A stretch of DNA of 64,000 bases. Origin: a virus. Below, piece after piece: positions 42,540-51,725 of the stretch (positions within the stretch are counted from its first letter, which is position 1; each line of letters begins with the position of its first letter). The DNA lies in IMG/VR virus record IMGVR_UViG_3300026512_000003, positions 62,001 to 126,000 of that record; one strand, given 5' to 3'. Both the position numbers and the translations under genes were made by a program. The notes beneath the pieces are model-generated. The model was given only the letters and a program-made list of their open reading frames with translations, was not told the DNA's origin and made no database searches.

Positions 42540-43094
42540 ATGACAGAAACAGAATTAGAGAGCTATGTTACGGTAGCAGAAAGAGTTAAGATATTTGTAA
42601 ATGAATATCAGCCAAGAGGAATGTTTATGAAAACATCTCACTATTGGCAGCCTGTAGATAACGATATGATGATAATTTTTACCACTGAAATTTTTGCTAG
42701 AAATTCAAAAGGCAAAGAATTTTTGTTAGTAAATGCAACAGCATGTGAAAATGTCTCTAGAAACAAAAACTCAACTGTCGATCCAGTTCGGTTTTGCGAG
42801 ACTTCTTCCAGAGGTAGAGCCTTGAGTGCTCTCGGCATAGAAATCATCAAAGGGTTATCTTCTCTAGAAGATATTAGTACTGACAGGGATTATTCAGGGA
42901 AAAATAAAAAGAAAGAAACTGTGCCTAAACAGGATTTAGTTCCTCTTCTAAAAAGATTAAAGGTGAATTTTTTAGAAACAGATGAAACTCTTGAATTCAA
43001 AATAAAAGATGTCTCTGAAAAAACTCTTGACATATTAAAAAAGAAAGGCTTTTCTATTGGTGCAGTTACGGCAACATATATTAAAAAAGGATAA
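42540..43094 (+). CDS. Candidate single-strand annealing / ssDNA-binding protein
   Basis: A 184-residue protein. Residues 10-105 resemble a phage family of annealing-type proteins: a strand-rich half ending with RFCETSSRGRALSALGIE (about 83-100), a motif of the form 'ETSA.GRALA.lG'. The C-terminal third is polar. It stands three genes ahead of the Cas4/RecB-like nuclease, with only a small membrane protein between them, and annealing protein plus nuclease is the usual phage recombination pair. The assignment is by motif and context only. Confidence 0.4.
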   Translation: MTETELESYVTVAERVKIFVNEYQPRGMFMKTSHYWQPVDNDMMIIFTTEIFARNSKGKEFLLVNATACENVSRNKNSTVDPVRFCETSSRGRALSALGIEIIKGLSSLEDISTDRDYSGKNKKKETVPKQDLVPLLKRLKVNFLETDETLEFKIKDVSEKTLDILKKKGFSIGAVTATYIKKG

Positions 43095-43097
43095 AAA

Positions 43098-43301
43098 ATG
43101 AAGGTGATATTGTTATTGTTGTGTACAACTATTCTTTTTGGGCTTAGTGTAACTTTTACACTACCAAAGATTTGTACAGCAGAATTAATTCATAAAAAAA
43201 ATGGAAAAGTGGTTTATGTAGAAAAAGTTGACTGTAAAACAGTTCAAACAAAAGAAGGTATAGTTTATCAAACTGCACCTAGAAAAGAGAAAGGCAAGTA
43301 A
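43098..43301 (+). CDS. Small membrane or exported protein, 67 aa
   Basis: Residues 3-22 are a hydrophobic helix (LLLLCTTILFGLSVTFTL), followed by a basic polar region with two Cys. Could be a membrane anchor or cleaved signal. The ATG of the nuclease gene overlaps its stop codon. Function unknown. Confidence 0.55.
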   Translation: MKVILLLLCTTILFGLSVTFTLPKICTAELIHKKNGKVVYVEKVDCKTVQTKEGIVYQTAPRKEKGK

Positions 43302-44449
43302 TGGATTTTTTTAACAATATAATGGGAAAAGCTTTTAAAGTAAGACAAGAGGATACTAAGTATTCTAGAATGACTCTCGATGGCATTAAAGCAAAACTAG
43401 GTGCGAGCGATATAGCACTATGTGCAAGAAAAGCGGCATATGATGTCATTGTTGGTTCAAAATCTAGAACCCTTTCGGAGTTTTTTAGAATGTCTAAAGG
43501 AAATATTGCTGAGGGTGTTGTAGAACAAAATCTAGACACTTTAAGCGTTCCTTATGAAAGACAAGGTGAGTATACAGGAAAAGGCACATATGATTTTATG
43601 GTAGTCCATCCAGATATACTGATAAAAGTTCAGGATTTGAAAAAAGTGGATGATCCAGAAGTTAAAAAATGGTATATTTATGCATTGAAAAACAAATACA
43701 AATATTTGTTAGTTGAATTAAAAACAACTAATGGAATACCTGTTAATGTCCATGATTACTGGGAAAAACAAACTAATATTCAAATGGATATAATTGCCCA
43801 AGAAATTGGAATAGAGCCAGAGGAAATTGGTACAATAGTTTATGCTATTGAACTTAATGATGGTAACACAAAAGAATTTCCAATCAAATATGATCTCGAG
43901 GTCACTACGCTAGCTTTAGAGGAAGCAATGTTTTGTTTAGATGTAATCCAAGACTATTTCGATTGGTCTAATGGAGATAAAGAAAACAGAGAGTTTGAAA
44001 TACAAAATGTTCCAAGAAGAGTTGGAAGTGCCTGTATGTTATGCGATCACACTGATGATTGTCTTTCAAAAACAGAAGCAATCGAACTTGAAGATAATTA
44101 TAATTCAACTCTTGAATACATCGCTAAATACAATGCTGAGAAGAAAAATATAGATAAAAATAAAGGCGATATTAAAAATCTTTTGCTTAAACTTGGTGCA
44201 AAAAAAGCCTTTACTAAGGATTTTGAGGTATCATTACGAGGTGGAAATAAAAAAAAAGTAATAGATCCAAGTAAATTTTCAGATAAAGAAAAACTGGAAA
44301 TTGCAAAAAAACTTCCAGATTATATATCAGTAAGCGCAAAGCTAGATGGAGCTAAAGTACCAAAAGATATGGAATGGATAAATTCTGATGATAAATATAT
44401 AGACAAAACAACTTCTGTTTCTATGATTATCAAAGATAAAAAAGGATAA
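43301..44449 (+). CDS. PD-(D/E)XK nuclease of the Cas4/RecB type with Fe-S cysteines
   Basis: A 382-residue protein. Nuclease core: Asp98, Glu139-x-Lys141 in LLVELKTT, and Gln161 in the following helix. Four cysteines, Cys41, Cys245, Cys248 and Cys254 (SACMLCDHTDDC), are placed like the iron-sulfur cluster of Cas4 and AddB. The C-terminal 120 residues are extra and basic. It probably resects double-stranded ends for annealing by the upstream protein. It is not linked to a CRISPR array here. Confidence 0.7.
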   Translation: MDFFNNIMGKAFKVRQEDTKYSRMTLDGIKAKLGASDIALCARKAAYDVIVGSKSRTLSEFFRMSKGNIAEGVVEQNLDTLSVPYERQGEYTGKGTYDFMVVHPDILIKVQDLKKVDDPEVKKWYIYALKNKYKYLLVELKTTNGIPVNVHDYWEKQTNIQMDIIAQEIGIEPEEIGTIVYAIELNDGNTKEFPIKYDLEVTTLALEEAMFCLDVIQDYFDWSNGDKENREFEIQNVPRRVGSACMLCDHTDDCLSKTEAIELEDNYNSTLEYIAKYNAEKKNIDKNKGDIKNLLLKLGAKKAFTKDFEVSLRGGNKKKVIDPSKFSDKEKLEIAKKLPDYISVSAKLDGAKVPKDMEWINSDDKYIDKTTSVSMIIKDKKG

Positions 44450-44452
44450 AAT

Positions 44453-45520
44453 ATGCATAAACTAGAGGAATTACTACTAACTAGTCAGCCTCTTGTGTTG
44501 AAGCCAGAGTTGGCTGTCGCTATTGGATTAAATGAAGCCATAGCTTTACAACAATTACAATATTGGCTTATTATTAAGAAAAAATCAGGTGACCCAAGAG
44601 CTAAAATAGATGGATATTATTGGGTTTGGAATTCTATTGAATCTTGGTCAGAACAATTTCCTTTTTGGAGCAAAAGAACAATAAAAAGGACATTTGCTTC
44701 ATTAGAAAAACAAGGTCTTATTTTAGTAAAAAAACTTTCTCTAGATAAAACAGATAGAACAAATTACTACACAATAAAATATGAATGTCTTGACCATGGG
44801 GACAAAATGACCCAATGGGAAAATAAGGGACAGAATGACCCAATCCCATTGGGACAAAATGGCACAATGCCATTGGGACAAAATGGCACAATGGATGGGG
44901 ACAAAATGACCCAATCCAATTTAACAGAGACTACTCATAAGACTACAACAGAGACACCTCAAATTTCCGTAAGCGAAAAGTTTGAGCAAACTCCTCTTAC
45001 TGAAATTCAAGAACAAGCTCTAGAAGTTGTTGAAAAACTTGAAAATAATTTACTATCTGAAGTTCCAAAGTTTAAACCGCTAACTGAAGCACAAAAAAAG
45101 AAGTGGATGAAAGACATTGATTTAGCTATCCGTAAAGATAATATTACCAAGGAAGAAATCTTGGGAGTAGTAGATTGGATATACACAAATCCTAAAGGCT
45201 CATTTTGGATTCCAAATATAATGTCAGGAGCTAAACTTCGTAAACAGCTCCCTAAGCTTCTATACGACTCAAAAATACCTAAGCCTAGGAAAGACATTAA
45301 AGAGATGCTTTTCGAAGCGTATGGCATAGGTAATGTGTTTTTAAAGGCTATTAATAGCAGAATAGATAGAACGATATCTGTTTGTCTTAACGGAGAGCAC
45401 CCTTTTTTAGAATATACCAATTATAATACAGGTGATAAATTACAAGGCGAATTTCTAAAAAAAGTTGAAAAATATGTTGCTGAACACATAGATTCAATTA
45501 TAAAAGGAGACAAACAATGA
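44453..45520 (+). CDS. Replication initiator with iterons inside the gene
   Basis: A 355-residue protein. Residues 25-105 form a winged helix domain (YYWVWNSIESWSEQF..WSKRTIKRTFASLEKQGLI) of replisome-organiser type. Residues about 115-160 are encoded by the repeats at 44799-44916 and read as repeated GDKMTQ or GQNGTM. The C-terminal half is helical with a basic end. An initiator that carries its own binding sites is the lambda O layout. It is followed by the helicase gene. The DNA-binding role is inferred from fold and iterons. Confidence 0.6.
   Translation: MHKLEELLLTSQPLVLKPELAVAIGLNEAIALQQLQYWLIIKKKSGDPRAKIDGYYWVWNSIESWSEQFPFWSKRTIKRTFASLEKQGLILVKKLSLDKTDRTNYYTIKYECLDHGDKMTQWENKGQNDPIPLGQNGTMPLGQNGTMDGDKMTQSNLTETTHKTTTETPQISVSEKFEQTPLTEIQEQALEVVEKLENNLLSEVPKFKPLTEAQKKKWMKDIDLAIRKDNITKEEILGVVDWIYTNPKGSFWIPNIMSGAKLRKQLPKLLYDSKIPKPRKDIKEMLFEAYGIGNVFLKAINSRIDRTISVCLNGEHPFLEYTNYNTGDKLQGEFLKKVEKYVAEHIDSIIKGDKQ
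44799..44916 (+). repeat. Five iterons, probable replication origin
   Basis: Five copies of a 19-bp unit near GGGACAAAATGNCNCAATS at 44799-44817, 44827-44845, 44851-44869, 44875-44893 and 44898-44916. Copy starts are spaced 28, 24, 24 and 23 bp, so the sites lie roughly on one face of the helix. Copies 1, 2 and 5 have ATGACCCAAT, copies 3 and 4 have ATGGCACAAT. They lie within the initiator coding region. Confidence 0.7.
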
Positions 45521-45999
45521 ATGTAAACATGTTTCATATATTCTCACCTACAGAGGACGAAGATAAGACGATGATGGCAGATGGAGTAATTACCATGGCA
45601 AAAAATCAAACAGAAAAAGGAATTTTTACTAACTATTCCTCGGTATATTATCTTAAGATACAAAGCAAAAAAAGAGTGCAGCTGTCTGGAAACAAAATAG
45701 ATAATGCTTATCTAATAAATCTTAGTTCGAGGGATGTTAAAAGTATTTTAAAACAGTTTAATGGTGGTCATAAAATACAAATAGATAAAGTAGCAGAAGA
45801 TAATACAAAAACTTTACATATGCTTATTTCTCAGTCGGTAGTTGATATTACGGTATCAAAAAATGGTCAAAGCGATACATGTAGAATTAGCAAAAATGAT
45901 TTAGAATTATTTTTGTCAGAATTGAAAGATTACATGTATTTGACCGAAACAAAACTTATAGATCTAAAAGCCATGGTAATTTTAAGGGCAAGTAGATGA
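45517..45999 (+). CDS. Unknown replication-block protein, 160 aa
   Basis: ATG with AGGAG seven bases upstream, overlapping the initiator stop by four bases. The protein is alpha/beta with several strands and no motif I recognise. Its stop overlaps the ATG of the helicase gene. Placement between initiator and DnaB suggests a helicase loader or replication accessory role, which is inference. Confidence 0.55.
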   Translation: MNVNMFHIFSPTEDEDKTMMADGVITMAKNQTEKGIFTNYSSVYYLKIQSKKRVQLSGNKIDNAYLINLSSRDVKSILKQFNGGHKIQIDKVAEDNTKTLHMLISQSVVDITVSKNGQSDTCRISKNDLELFLSELKDYMYLTETKLIDLKAMVILRASR

Positions 46000-47306
46000 T
46001 CAATACAGTCCCTATGGAAAAAACTATAATATCAACAATAATGTCTGATGTTAAAATGATAGAATCAGTAATGGATTTTTTACATACAGAACATTTTTTT
46101 GATGAGGTATGTTCAGAATTATATGGACTGGCTCTTACTGCGTATCTAGCAAAAGTTCCGTTTGATGAAACTTTTATAATCAGTAAATTTCCCGATAGGC
46201 AGGAAGATGTTATTGGAATAATGACTTTTACCCCAATTGGCAGAGAAAGTATTGTTAAACAAGCACAGCTAGTTATTAAAACAGCGAAAGATAGAGCAAT
46301 TATTACTAATTTAGATAATGCGAAGGCTACTATCCTTGCTGGGAAAGACTATGATTTTTCATCGCTACTTCAGGTTGAAATGACTCAAAAATTGGAAATA
46401 AAATCTAATAAGGAAATCATTCATGAGATGGAAGAGAAAATAAACAACCCTGTAAAAGATCATGGTGTAGGGCTCAACGATGTAGATAGGTTTATAACGA
46501 TAGCGCCGGGATCTTTATGTGTACTAGCTGCTAGGCCAAGTATGGGAAAGACGGCTATGGTAATTACTACGATATTGCATCTCCTTAAAAACGGAGAAGG
46601 ATCACTATTTTTTTCGCTTGAAATGCCAAGAGATACAATTATGGCGAGGGCTATTGCAAATAAGGCTGATGAAGATCTATCTAACATAAAAAAAGGCCAA
46701 CTTAAAAATTACCAAGCGTATAAAGAGGCTAAAGATTATCTTGCAAATACAGATGATTTTATGATAGTTGACACAGCTTTAGATCATAACCAGATTTACA
46801 ATCATGCAACAACAATTCTTCGTAGAAATCCAAATATAAAAAATGTGTTTGTTGATCACATTGGATATATAAAAGATCCCGGTGGTTATCAAAATACACA
46901 CCTTAGGATAGGAGATATAACAAAGACATTTAAGCGACTTGCAAAAGAAATGAATGTAAAATTCTGGGTATTATCTCAATTAAGTAGATCTATTGAAAGT
47001 AGACCAAACAAAAGACCACAGCTATCAGATCTTAGGGAGTCGGGTTCTATAGAAGAAGATGGCGATTTGATTATTGGTTTATATAGAGACAGCTACTATA
47101 AAGTGAGAGAGGAGGGTACAAGAGAAGAGTCAGTTAATCCCGCAGAGGTAATAGTTTTAAAAAATAGGGATGGCGAAGTTGGAATAGCTCATACGAAATT
47201 TGTTGGACCTACTGTTAAATTTACAGATAGGGTTGCTGCAGTTGAAACTGTGTATGAATATATTCCTAATGAAGATGATTTAAAGATTGAGCTACCAATT
47301 CTATAA
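45996..47306 (+). CDS. dnaB: Replicative DNA helicase, DnaB family
   Basis: A 436-residue DnaB-type helicase. The N-terminal domain (1-130) is followed by the RecA-like core with Walker A ARPSMGKTA (179-187), Walker B VFVDHIG (284-290), the motif WVLSQLSR (324-331) and RPQLSDLRESGSIEEDGDLI (340-359). It unwinds the parental duplex at the fork, as a hexamer with the primase encoded at 52726. Near the family's usual length (about 450). Translation is coupled to the preceding gene. Confidence 0.93.
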   Translation: MINTVPMEKTIISTIMSDVKMIESVMDFLHTEHFFDEVCSELYGLALTAYLAKVPFDETFIISKFPDRQEDVIGIMTFTPIGRESIVKQAQLVIKTAKDRAIITNLDNAKATILAGKDYDFSSLLQVEMTQKLEIKSNKEIIHEMEEKINNPVKDHGVGLNDVDRFITIAPGSLCVLAARPSMGKTAMVITTILHLLKNGEGSLFFSLEMPRDTIMARAIANKADEDLSNIKKGQLKNYQAYKEAKDYLANTDDFMIVDTALDHNQIYNHATTILRRNPNIKNVFVDHIGYIKDPGGYQNTHLRIGDITKTFKRLAKEMNVKFWVLSQLSRSIESRPNKRPQLSDLRESGSIEEDGDLIIGLYRDSYYKVREEGTREESVNPAEVIVLKNRDGEVGIAHTKFVGPTVKFTDRVAAVETVYEYIPNEDDLKIELPIL

Positions 47307-47315
47307 GGAGAAAAT

Positions 47316-47525
47316 ATGGTAAACACAGTGAATATGAAAAATATTCCTCTTGAAAAAGTAGGGGAACAAGTGTCTGAAGTGATTAGAAAGACAGGACTAA
47401 AGCCAAAGTATATTGTGATTGATGAAATTCAACATGGTGAACTTATTAAAAAAGAGGGGCTTGTTAAAGTAAAAGCAAAAAGAGTTGTTAAGTGGAAAGG
47501 TATGAGCGTGCTAGTAAGTAACTAG
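47316..47525 (+). CDS. Small unknown protein, 69 aa
   Basis: ATG with AAGGAG seven bases upstream. Alpha/beta, basic C-terminus (KVKAKRVVKWKGM). It converges with the HU-like gene, overlapping it by four bases. No family recognised. Confidence 0.55.
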   Translation: MVNTVNMKNIPLEKVGEQVSEVIRKTGLKPKYIVIDEIQHGELIKKEGLVKVKAKRVVKWKGMSVLVSN

Positions 47526-47782
47526 CTCGCTTTTACTTTGTCTTTAAATGACTTGGATGATTTAAAGTGGATTACTTTTGAATCAATTTTATAGTCTTGG
47601 CCACCTATTGAACTTGTTCTTTTTAAAGAAGAAACATTAAAAGAGCCAAGATTTGGAATACTAAAGCCTTCTCTGTTGGCAACTTCTGATGTCAAAAGAG
47701 AAGTAAAAGTATCAACTGTTGTTTTTGCTTGCTTCTTAGTACAATTTAGTTTTAGAGCAAGTTTGTCAATAAAAGCTTTCAC
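47522..47782 (-). CDS. HU/IHF-type DNA-binding protein
   Basis: An 86-residue protein with the HU fold: N-terminal helices (FIDKLALKLNCTKKQAKTTV), the GSFNVSS strand turn (about 46-52), a short arm region, and VIHFKSSKSFKDKV at the end. The usual arm motif (GRNPxTG) is replaced by a shorter polar stretch. GTG start with AAGGA six bases upstream. It is the only minus-strand gene in the plus block and so must have its own promoter in the 63-base gap to 47846. It may compact phage DNA or help initiation. Confidence 0.85.
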   Translation of the reverse strand: MKAFIDKLALKLNCTKKQAKTTVDTFTSLLTSEVANREGFSIPNLGSFNVSSLKRTSSIGGQDYKIDSKVIHFKSSKSFKDKVKAS

Positions 47783-47845
47783 GAGATATCCTTGTTTTTT
47801 AAATATAGGGTATTTTATCGAAAAAAATAATTAAAAGGAAGAGAA

Positions 47846-48283
47846 ATGAGTTTTTTAAGAGATGCTAATCTTGAAATTAGTAAAAAAACGAGTAATAATC
47901 TAGTTATTCTAATACAATATAGAACAAAAAAGGTAATTGAGGCTATAAGTAGTAATGATGCAAAAGAATGTTTGTATCGTCTAGCTAAGCTATCAATGAT
48001 GTCAAATGATATCTATGTGCATAGATTTGCACTTGCTGAAGATTTAGATGAAGTAAGAGAGTATTCAGATGCAATGGATATTTTCTCAGAAAATGTACGG
48101 GAAGTAGCAAGTGCTTCTTTGTTGTTTTTAGAAGAGAAATACAAATCTTTTGTTACAAAAGAAAAATTGCAACAGTTTATTGACTATGCAAGCAAAAATA
48201 AAATCACAAGAAAAACAATAAAGAAACAGTTGAAATTAATAATTCCAACAGCTGCTCCTATAAAAAAAAGAGGTGTTAGATGA
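47846..48283 (+). CDS. Unknown helical protein, 145 aa
   Basis: ATG with AAGGAAGAG upstream; its stop overlaps the NrdA start by four bases. Almost entirely helical and charged, basic at the C-terminus (KKQLKLIIPTAAPIKKRG). No motif. The direct coupling to NrdA may be only operon packing. Confidence 0.6.
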   Translation: MSFLRDANLEISKKTSNNLVILIQYRTKKVIEAISSNDAKECLYRLAKLSMMSNDIYVHRFALAEDLDEVREYSDAMDIFSENVREVASASLLFLEEKYKSFVTKEKLQQFIDYASKNKITRKTIKKQLKLIIPTAAPIKKRGVR

Positions 48284-50580
48284 GTGAATTAGAAAAACTT
48301 TTCGAGAACCCACCAATAACACAAGTTACAAAAAAAGGTGGTTATTTAGCAAATGTAGACATGAGTAAAATCACAGAAGAAGCAAAAGGTGCTTGTAAGG
48401 ATTTGGAGCATGTTAATTATGAAGAATTAATAATTGATGCACACATTTCATGGAAAGAAGGAATGACAACTTCTGAACTTCAAGAAGTGTTAATAAAAAC
48501 AGCAATAAATAAAATCAGTGCAGAAAGATCTAGTTGGACATTTGTTGCAGCAAGACTCACTTTAAGGAGGATGTATCATGATGTTGGAAGGTTGTATGGT
48601 AACAAGAAGGGTAAAAGATATCCTTCGCTAGAGCAATATATAAAAGTTGCAATGTCTACAGGAAAATACCACAAATCGTTTTGGAAAAAATTTGATTTAG
48701 AGTTATTAAACAAACAGATTGATGAGACAAGAGATCTCCAGTTTAATTATCTTGGAATAAAAACATATTTAGATAGATATGCTATATGCAATATGAAAGG
48801 TGCCTTGGTAGAACTTCCTCAACATATGTTTATGGGAATTGCAATGTTTTTAGCCCAAAAAGAGGATGATTGTAATAAGTGGGCAATAATTTTTTACAAC
48901 AAAATAAGTAAGTTTAATGTCATGCTTGCAACCCCAACACTGTCTAATGCAAGATTAAACAGACATCAATTATCAAGTTGTTTTGTTGGAGGACACTCAG
49001 ATAGTTTAAGTGATATTTTTAGAGGATATGACACAAAAGCAACAATTTCAAAATACGGAGGTGGAATAGGATGGGATTGGACTCAGACAAGAGCCTCTGG
49101 TGGTGATATTGATGGTTATATTGGCGTGGCAAAAGGTACAACATCTTTTCTTAAAATTGATAATGACATTGCTATTGCTGTAGATCAGCTTGGTGTAAGA
49201 AAAGGAAGCTTTGCTCCGTATATGCAGGATTGGCATATGGATATTTTCGAGTTTTTAAAACTTAAAGAGGCAGGTGGTGAAGATAGAAAAAGAGCGAGGG
49301 ACCTAAACCTTGCTTTATGGATGTCAGATGAATTTATGAGAAGAGAATCTGAAAATAAGGATTGGACATTATTTGATCCAGCAGAAGTTCCACATTTGAA
49401 TGAGCTTCATGGTGATGCTTTTACGGTAGCATATTTGAAAGCTGAAAAAGATCCTACTCTTAGAAAAAGAGTAGTTCCTGCAAGATTGATTTTCGGAGAA
49501 GCGATGAGGCTTGCTTTTAAATTTGGTATGCCATTTATAGGTTTTAAAGATGCTGTAAATAAAGGCAATATGAATTCAAATACAGGGATAATAAGATGCT
49601 CTAACTTGTGTACAGAAATACTTCAAGTAACCGAACCATCAAAAGATATTATAAAAATAACTTTTAATGATAATGAAAAAAGAGAATATCTTGAAAAAAC
49701 AAGGCTGAAATCTGTAAAAGCTAAAGATATTGAGCTAGGTGATATTATAGATGGTAAAATAGTTACTAAAAAAGAAAGCTCTTTTACTAAAGAAAGGATG
49801 GCAATATGTAATCTTGGTTCTGTCCATTTAGCTAAATATGTAAAGAGTGCTCTTGCTGAAAGAAAAGATACTATTTTTACAATGATTAGAATGCTCGATA
49901 ATGTTATAGATAATAATTTGTACACAAAAGACTCCATAAGAGACACAGCTTTTGCAACTAGAGCTATTGGAATGGGTGTGATGGGAGAGATGGAAGCTCT
50001 TGCTGATGCAAAAATTTACTTTGGAAGCGAAGAGCATTTGCTGTGGATAGATGAGGTTTATTCGGAAATAAGAAAATTTGCAGAAGAAGCGTCTCAAACT
50101 CTAGCAAAAGAAAAAGGTGTTTTCCCAGAATATTCTATGTCTGATTGGGAGAAACCAATGAGAAATGCGTATTTGATGGCAATCGCCCCAACAAGTTCAA
50201 TAGCTATTTTTGTTGGGACAACTAACTGTATTGAGCCTGTTTTTGATAGATTCTGGTATGAGGAGAATATGGAAGGAATTGTTCCTATGACTGCTCCAGG
50301 GCTAAATGTAGAAAACTACGCATACTATCAGTCTGCTTACGATATACCTTTTGAAAAACAAGCAGTTGCAGTAGCTACGAGACAAAAGTATATAGATCAA
50401 GGACAGTCATTTAATATACATATAAGACCTGATGACATAAAAGAAGTTAGTGACATGGCAAAAATGTATAGATATGCATGGATGCTAGGTATAAAAACAA
50501 TATATTATGTGCGATCTCAAGCACCAGAAGCTGACAATTTAGTAATAGATAGAAAAATGGAGTGTACAGGATGTCAATAG
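48280..50580 (+). CDS. nrdA: Class I ribonucleotide reductase, large subunit
   Basis: A 766-residue NrdA. Residues 10-100 resemble an ATP-cone. Catalytic residues are present: Cys234 and Cys510 (redox pair), Asn442, Cys444 and Glu446 in SNLCTEI, and Tyr742-Tyr743 for radical transfer. The C-terminus ends CTGCQ with the Cys762/Cys765 pair that takes reducing power from thioredoxin or glutaredoxin. Residues about 455-505 are an insertion between SNLCTEILQ and the second redox Cys that is absent from the E. coli enzyme. It makes deoxyribonucleotides with the NrdB encoded next. Confidence 0.95.
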   Translation: MSELEKLFENPPITQVTKKGGYLANVDMSKITEEAKGACKDLEHVNYEELIIDAHISWKEGMTTSELQEVLIKTAINKISAERSSWTFVAARLTLRRMYHDVGRLYGNKKGKRYPSLEQYIKVAMSTGKYHKSFWKKFDLELLNKQIDETRDLQFNYLGIKTYLDRYAICNMKGALVELPQHMFMGIAMFLAQKEDDCNKWAIIFYNKISKFNVMLATPTLSNARLNRHQLSSCFVGGHSDSLSDIFRGYDTKATISKYGGGIGWDWTQTRASGGDIDGYIGVAKGTTSFLKIDNDIAIAVDQLGVRKGSFAPYMQDWHMDIFEFLKLKEAGGEDRKRARDLNLALWMSDEFMRRESENKDWTLFDPAEVPHLNELHGDAFTVAYLKAEKDPTLRKRVVPARLIFGEAMRLAFKFGMPFIGFKDAVNKGNMNSNTGIIRCSNLCTEILQVTEPSKDIIKITFNDNEKREYLEKTRLKSVKAKDIELGDIIDGKIVTKKESSFTKERMAICNLGSVHLAKYVKSALAERKDTIFTMIRMLDNVIDNNLYTKDSIRDTAFATRAIGMGVMGEMEALADAKIYFGSEEHLLWIDEVYSEIRKFAEEASQTLAKEKGVFPEYSMSDWEKPMRNAYLMAIAPTSSIAIFVGTTNCIEPVFDRFWYEENMEGIVPMTAPGLNVENYAYYQSAYDIPFEKQAVAVATRQKYIDQGQSFNIHIRPDDIKEVSDMAKMYRYAWMLGIKTIYYVRSQAPEADNLVIDRKMECTGCQ

Positions 50581-51680
50581 AAAAAAAATATAATATGGTT
50601 AAAGCAAGTGAAGTAACTTTAGACACAGAAATTACAGAACTTGTTTTGTTTAATCCAGAACCAACAGTGTGTAACTCTTCTGCTGCTCCTATTGGTTCAA
50701 ATGTTGATGGAATTATAGACACCTCAGTTGGCCCTCAATGGGCAATGAAGCTATGGGATGTAATGAGATCAAATGACTGGTTTCCAGCAGAAGCAGATAC
50801 TAGCTCAGATGGTGCAGAGTATGTAAAGCTTGACGAAGCACACAAAAGAGCATATGATTTAGCTATTTCATCTCTTATATACAACGACAGTGTTCAGACT
50901 CGCAACCTTGCAAACAACATGATACCATATATAACTGATGGTAAAATAGTCATGGTGCTCACAAGGCAAGCCTTTGAAGAAGCAAACCACACTATTTCCT
51001 ATTCGGTGTTGCTAACAGATGTTTCCCCAAATAAAGATGAAATTTATGAGCTTTATCGAAAGGACGAATTTCTCAAAGAAAGAAACCAATACTTAGATGA
51101 GCTATATGGCGAATTAGCCTATTCAAAAGGAGAAAAAACAACAGTAAGAATCTTAATTAGAGCAATGATAGCAAATAATATTTTGGAGTCTATTATGTTT
51201 TATGCAGGTTTTGTGTTTTTTTGGTATCTTGGAATAAGAATGCCTGGGACAGCAAAAATGATTTCTTTTATTGCAAGAGATGAGAGAACTCATGTTGTGC
51301 TATTTAGGCAACTTCTTAAAAGTACATTAAAAAGTTACCCCGGAATAGACAAAGGCGAAGTTGAACAAATGCTTAGAGAAGAAGTACATAAAGCAACAGA
51401 AAATGAAAAACGATGGCTGAAGTACTTTACGGGTGGAAAAATTGCTGAATTTTCAGAAAAAGCTATCTCTGCATATATAGAAGATAAAGCTAACCAAATT
51501 ACAGAAGGATTTGGCTTTAATAAAATATATCCAAAAATAGGATATAATCCTTTAATGGCTTTTGAAAAGGCTTACGATAAGCCAAATGAGCAAAAGACAA
51601 ATCAGCTAGAAATGAATCCTACAACATATGATGTAAGAACACTTCCTATGGAAGATTATTTAGAAGGGGGCGAAATATGA
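50571..51680 (+). CDS. nrdB: Class I ribonucleotide reductase, small subunit
   Basis: A 369-residue NrdB; ATG at 50571 has GGAG eight bases upstream and overlaps the NrdA stop. The di-metal ligands Glu137, His140, Glu206, Glu238 and His241 are visible, and Tyr144 in EANHTISY stands where the E. coli radical tyrosine (Tyr122) is. The first ligand is Asp88 or Glu89. It supplies the radical to NrdA. The C-terminal tail (METLP-like, YLEGGEI) would dock on NrdA. Confidence 0.95.
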   Translation: MSIEKKYNMVKASEVTLDTEITELVLFNPEPTVCNSSAAPIGSNVDGIIDTSVGPQWAMKLWDVMRSNDWFPAEADTSSDGAEYVKLDEAHKRAYDLAISSLIYNDSVQTRNLANNMIPYITDGKIVMVLTRQAFEEANHTISYSVLLTDVSPNKDEIYELYRKDEFLKERNQYLDELYGELAYSKGEKTTVRILIRAMIANNILESIMFYAGFVFFWYLGIRMPGTAKMISFIARDERTHVVLFRQLLKSTLKSYPGIDKGEVEQMLREEVHKATENEKRWLKYFTGGKIAEFSEKAISAYIEDKANQITEGFGFNKIYPKIGYNPLMAFEKAYDKPNEQKTNQLEMNPTTYDVRTLPMEDYLEGGEI

Positions 51681-51725
51681 AAAAAATTATTGCATGCTAA
51701 TTGCTTAAAAGATTTATTAATATGT

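Noticed and set aside
43301-44449. Cas4 as part of a CRISPR-Cas system
   Set aside because: No other cas gene and no repeat-spacer array nearby; the phage recombination context explains it.
49650-49800. Intein inside nrdA
   Set aside because: The insertion is only about 50 residues and lacks the Cys/Ser start, TxxH block and His-Asn end; reading continues normally.
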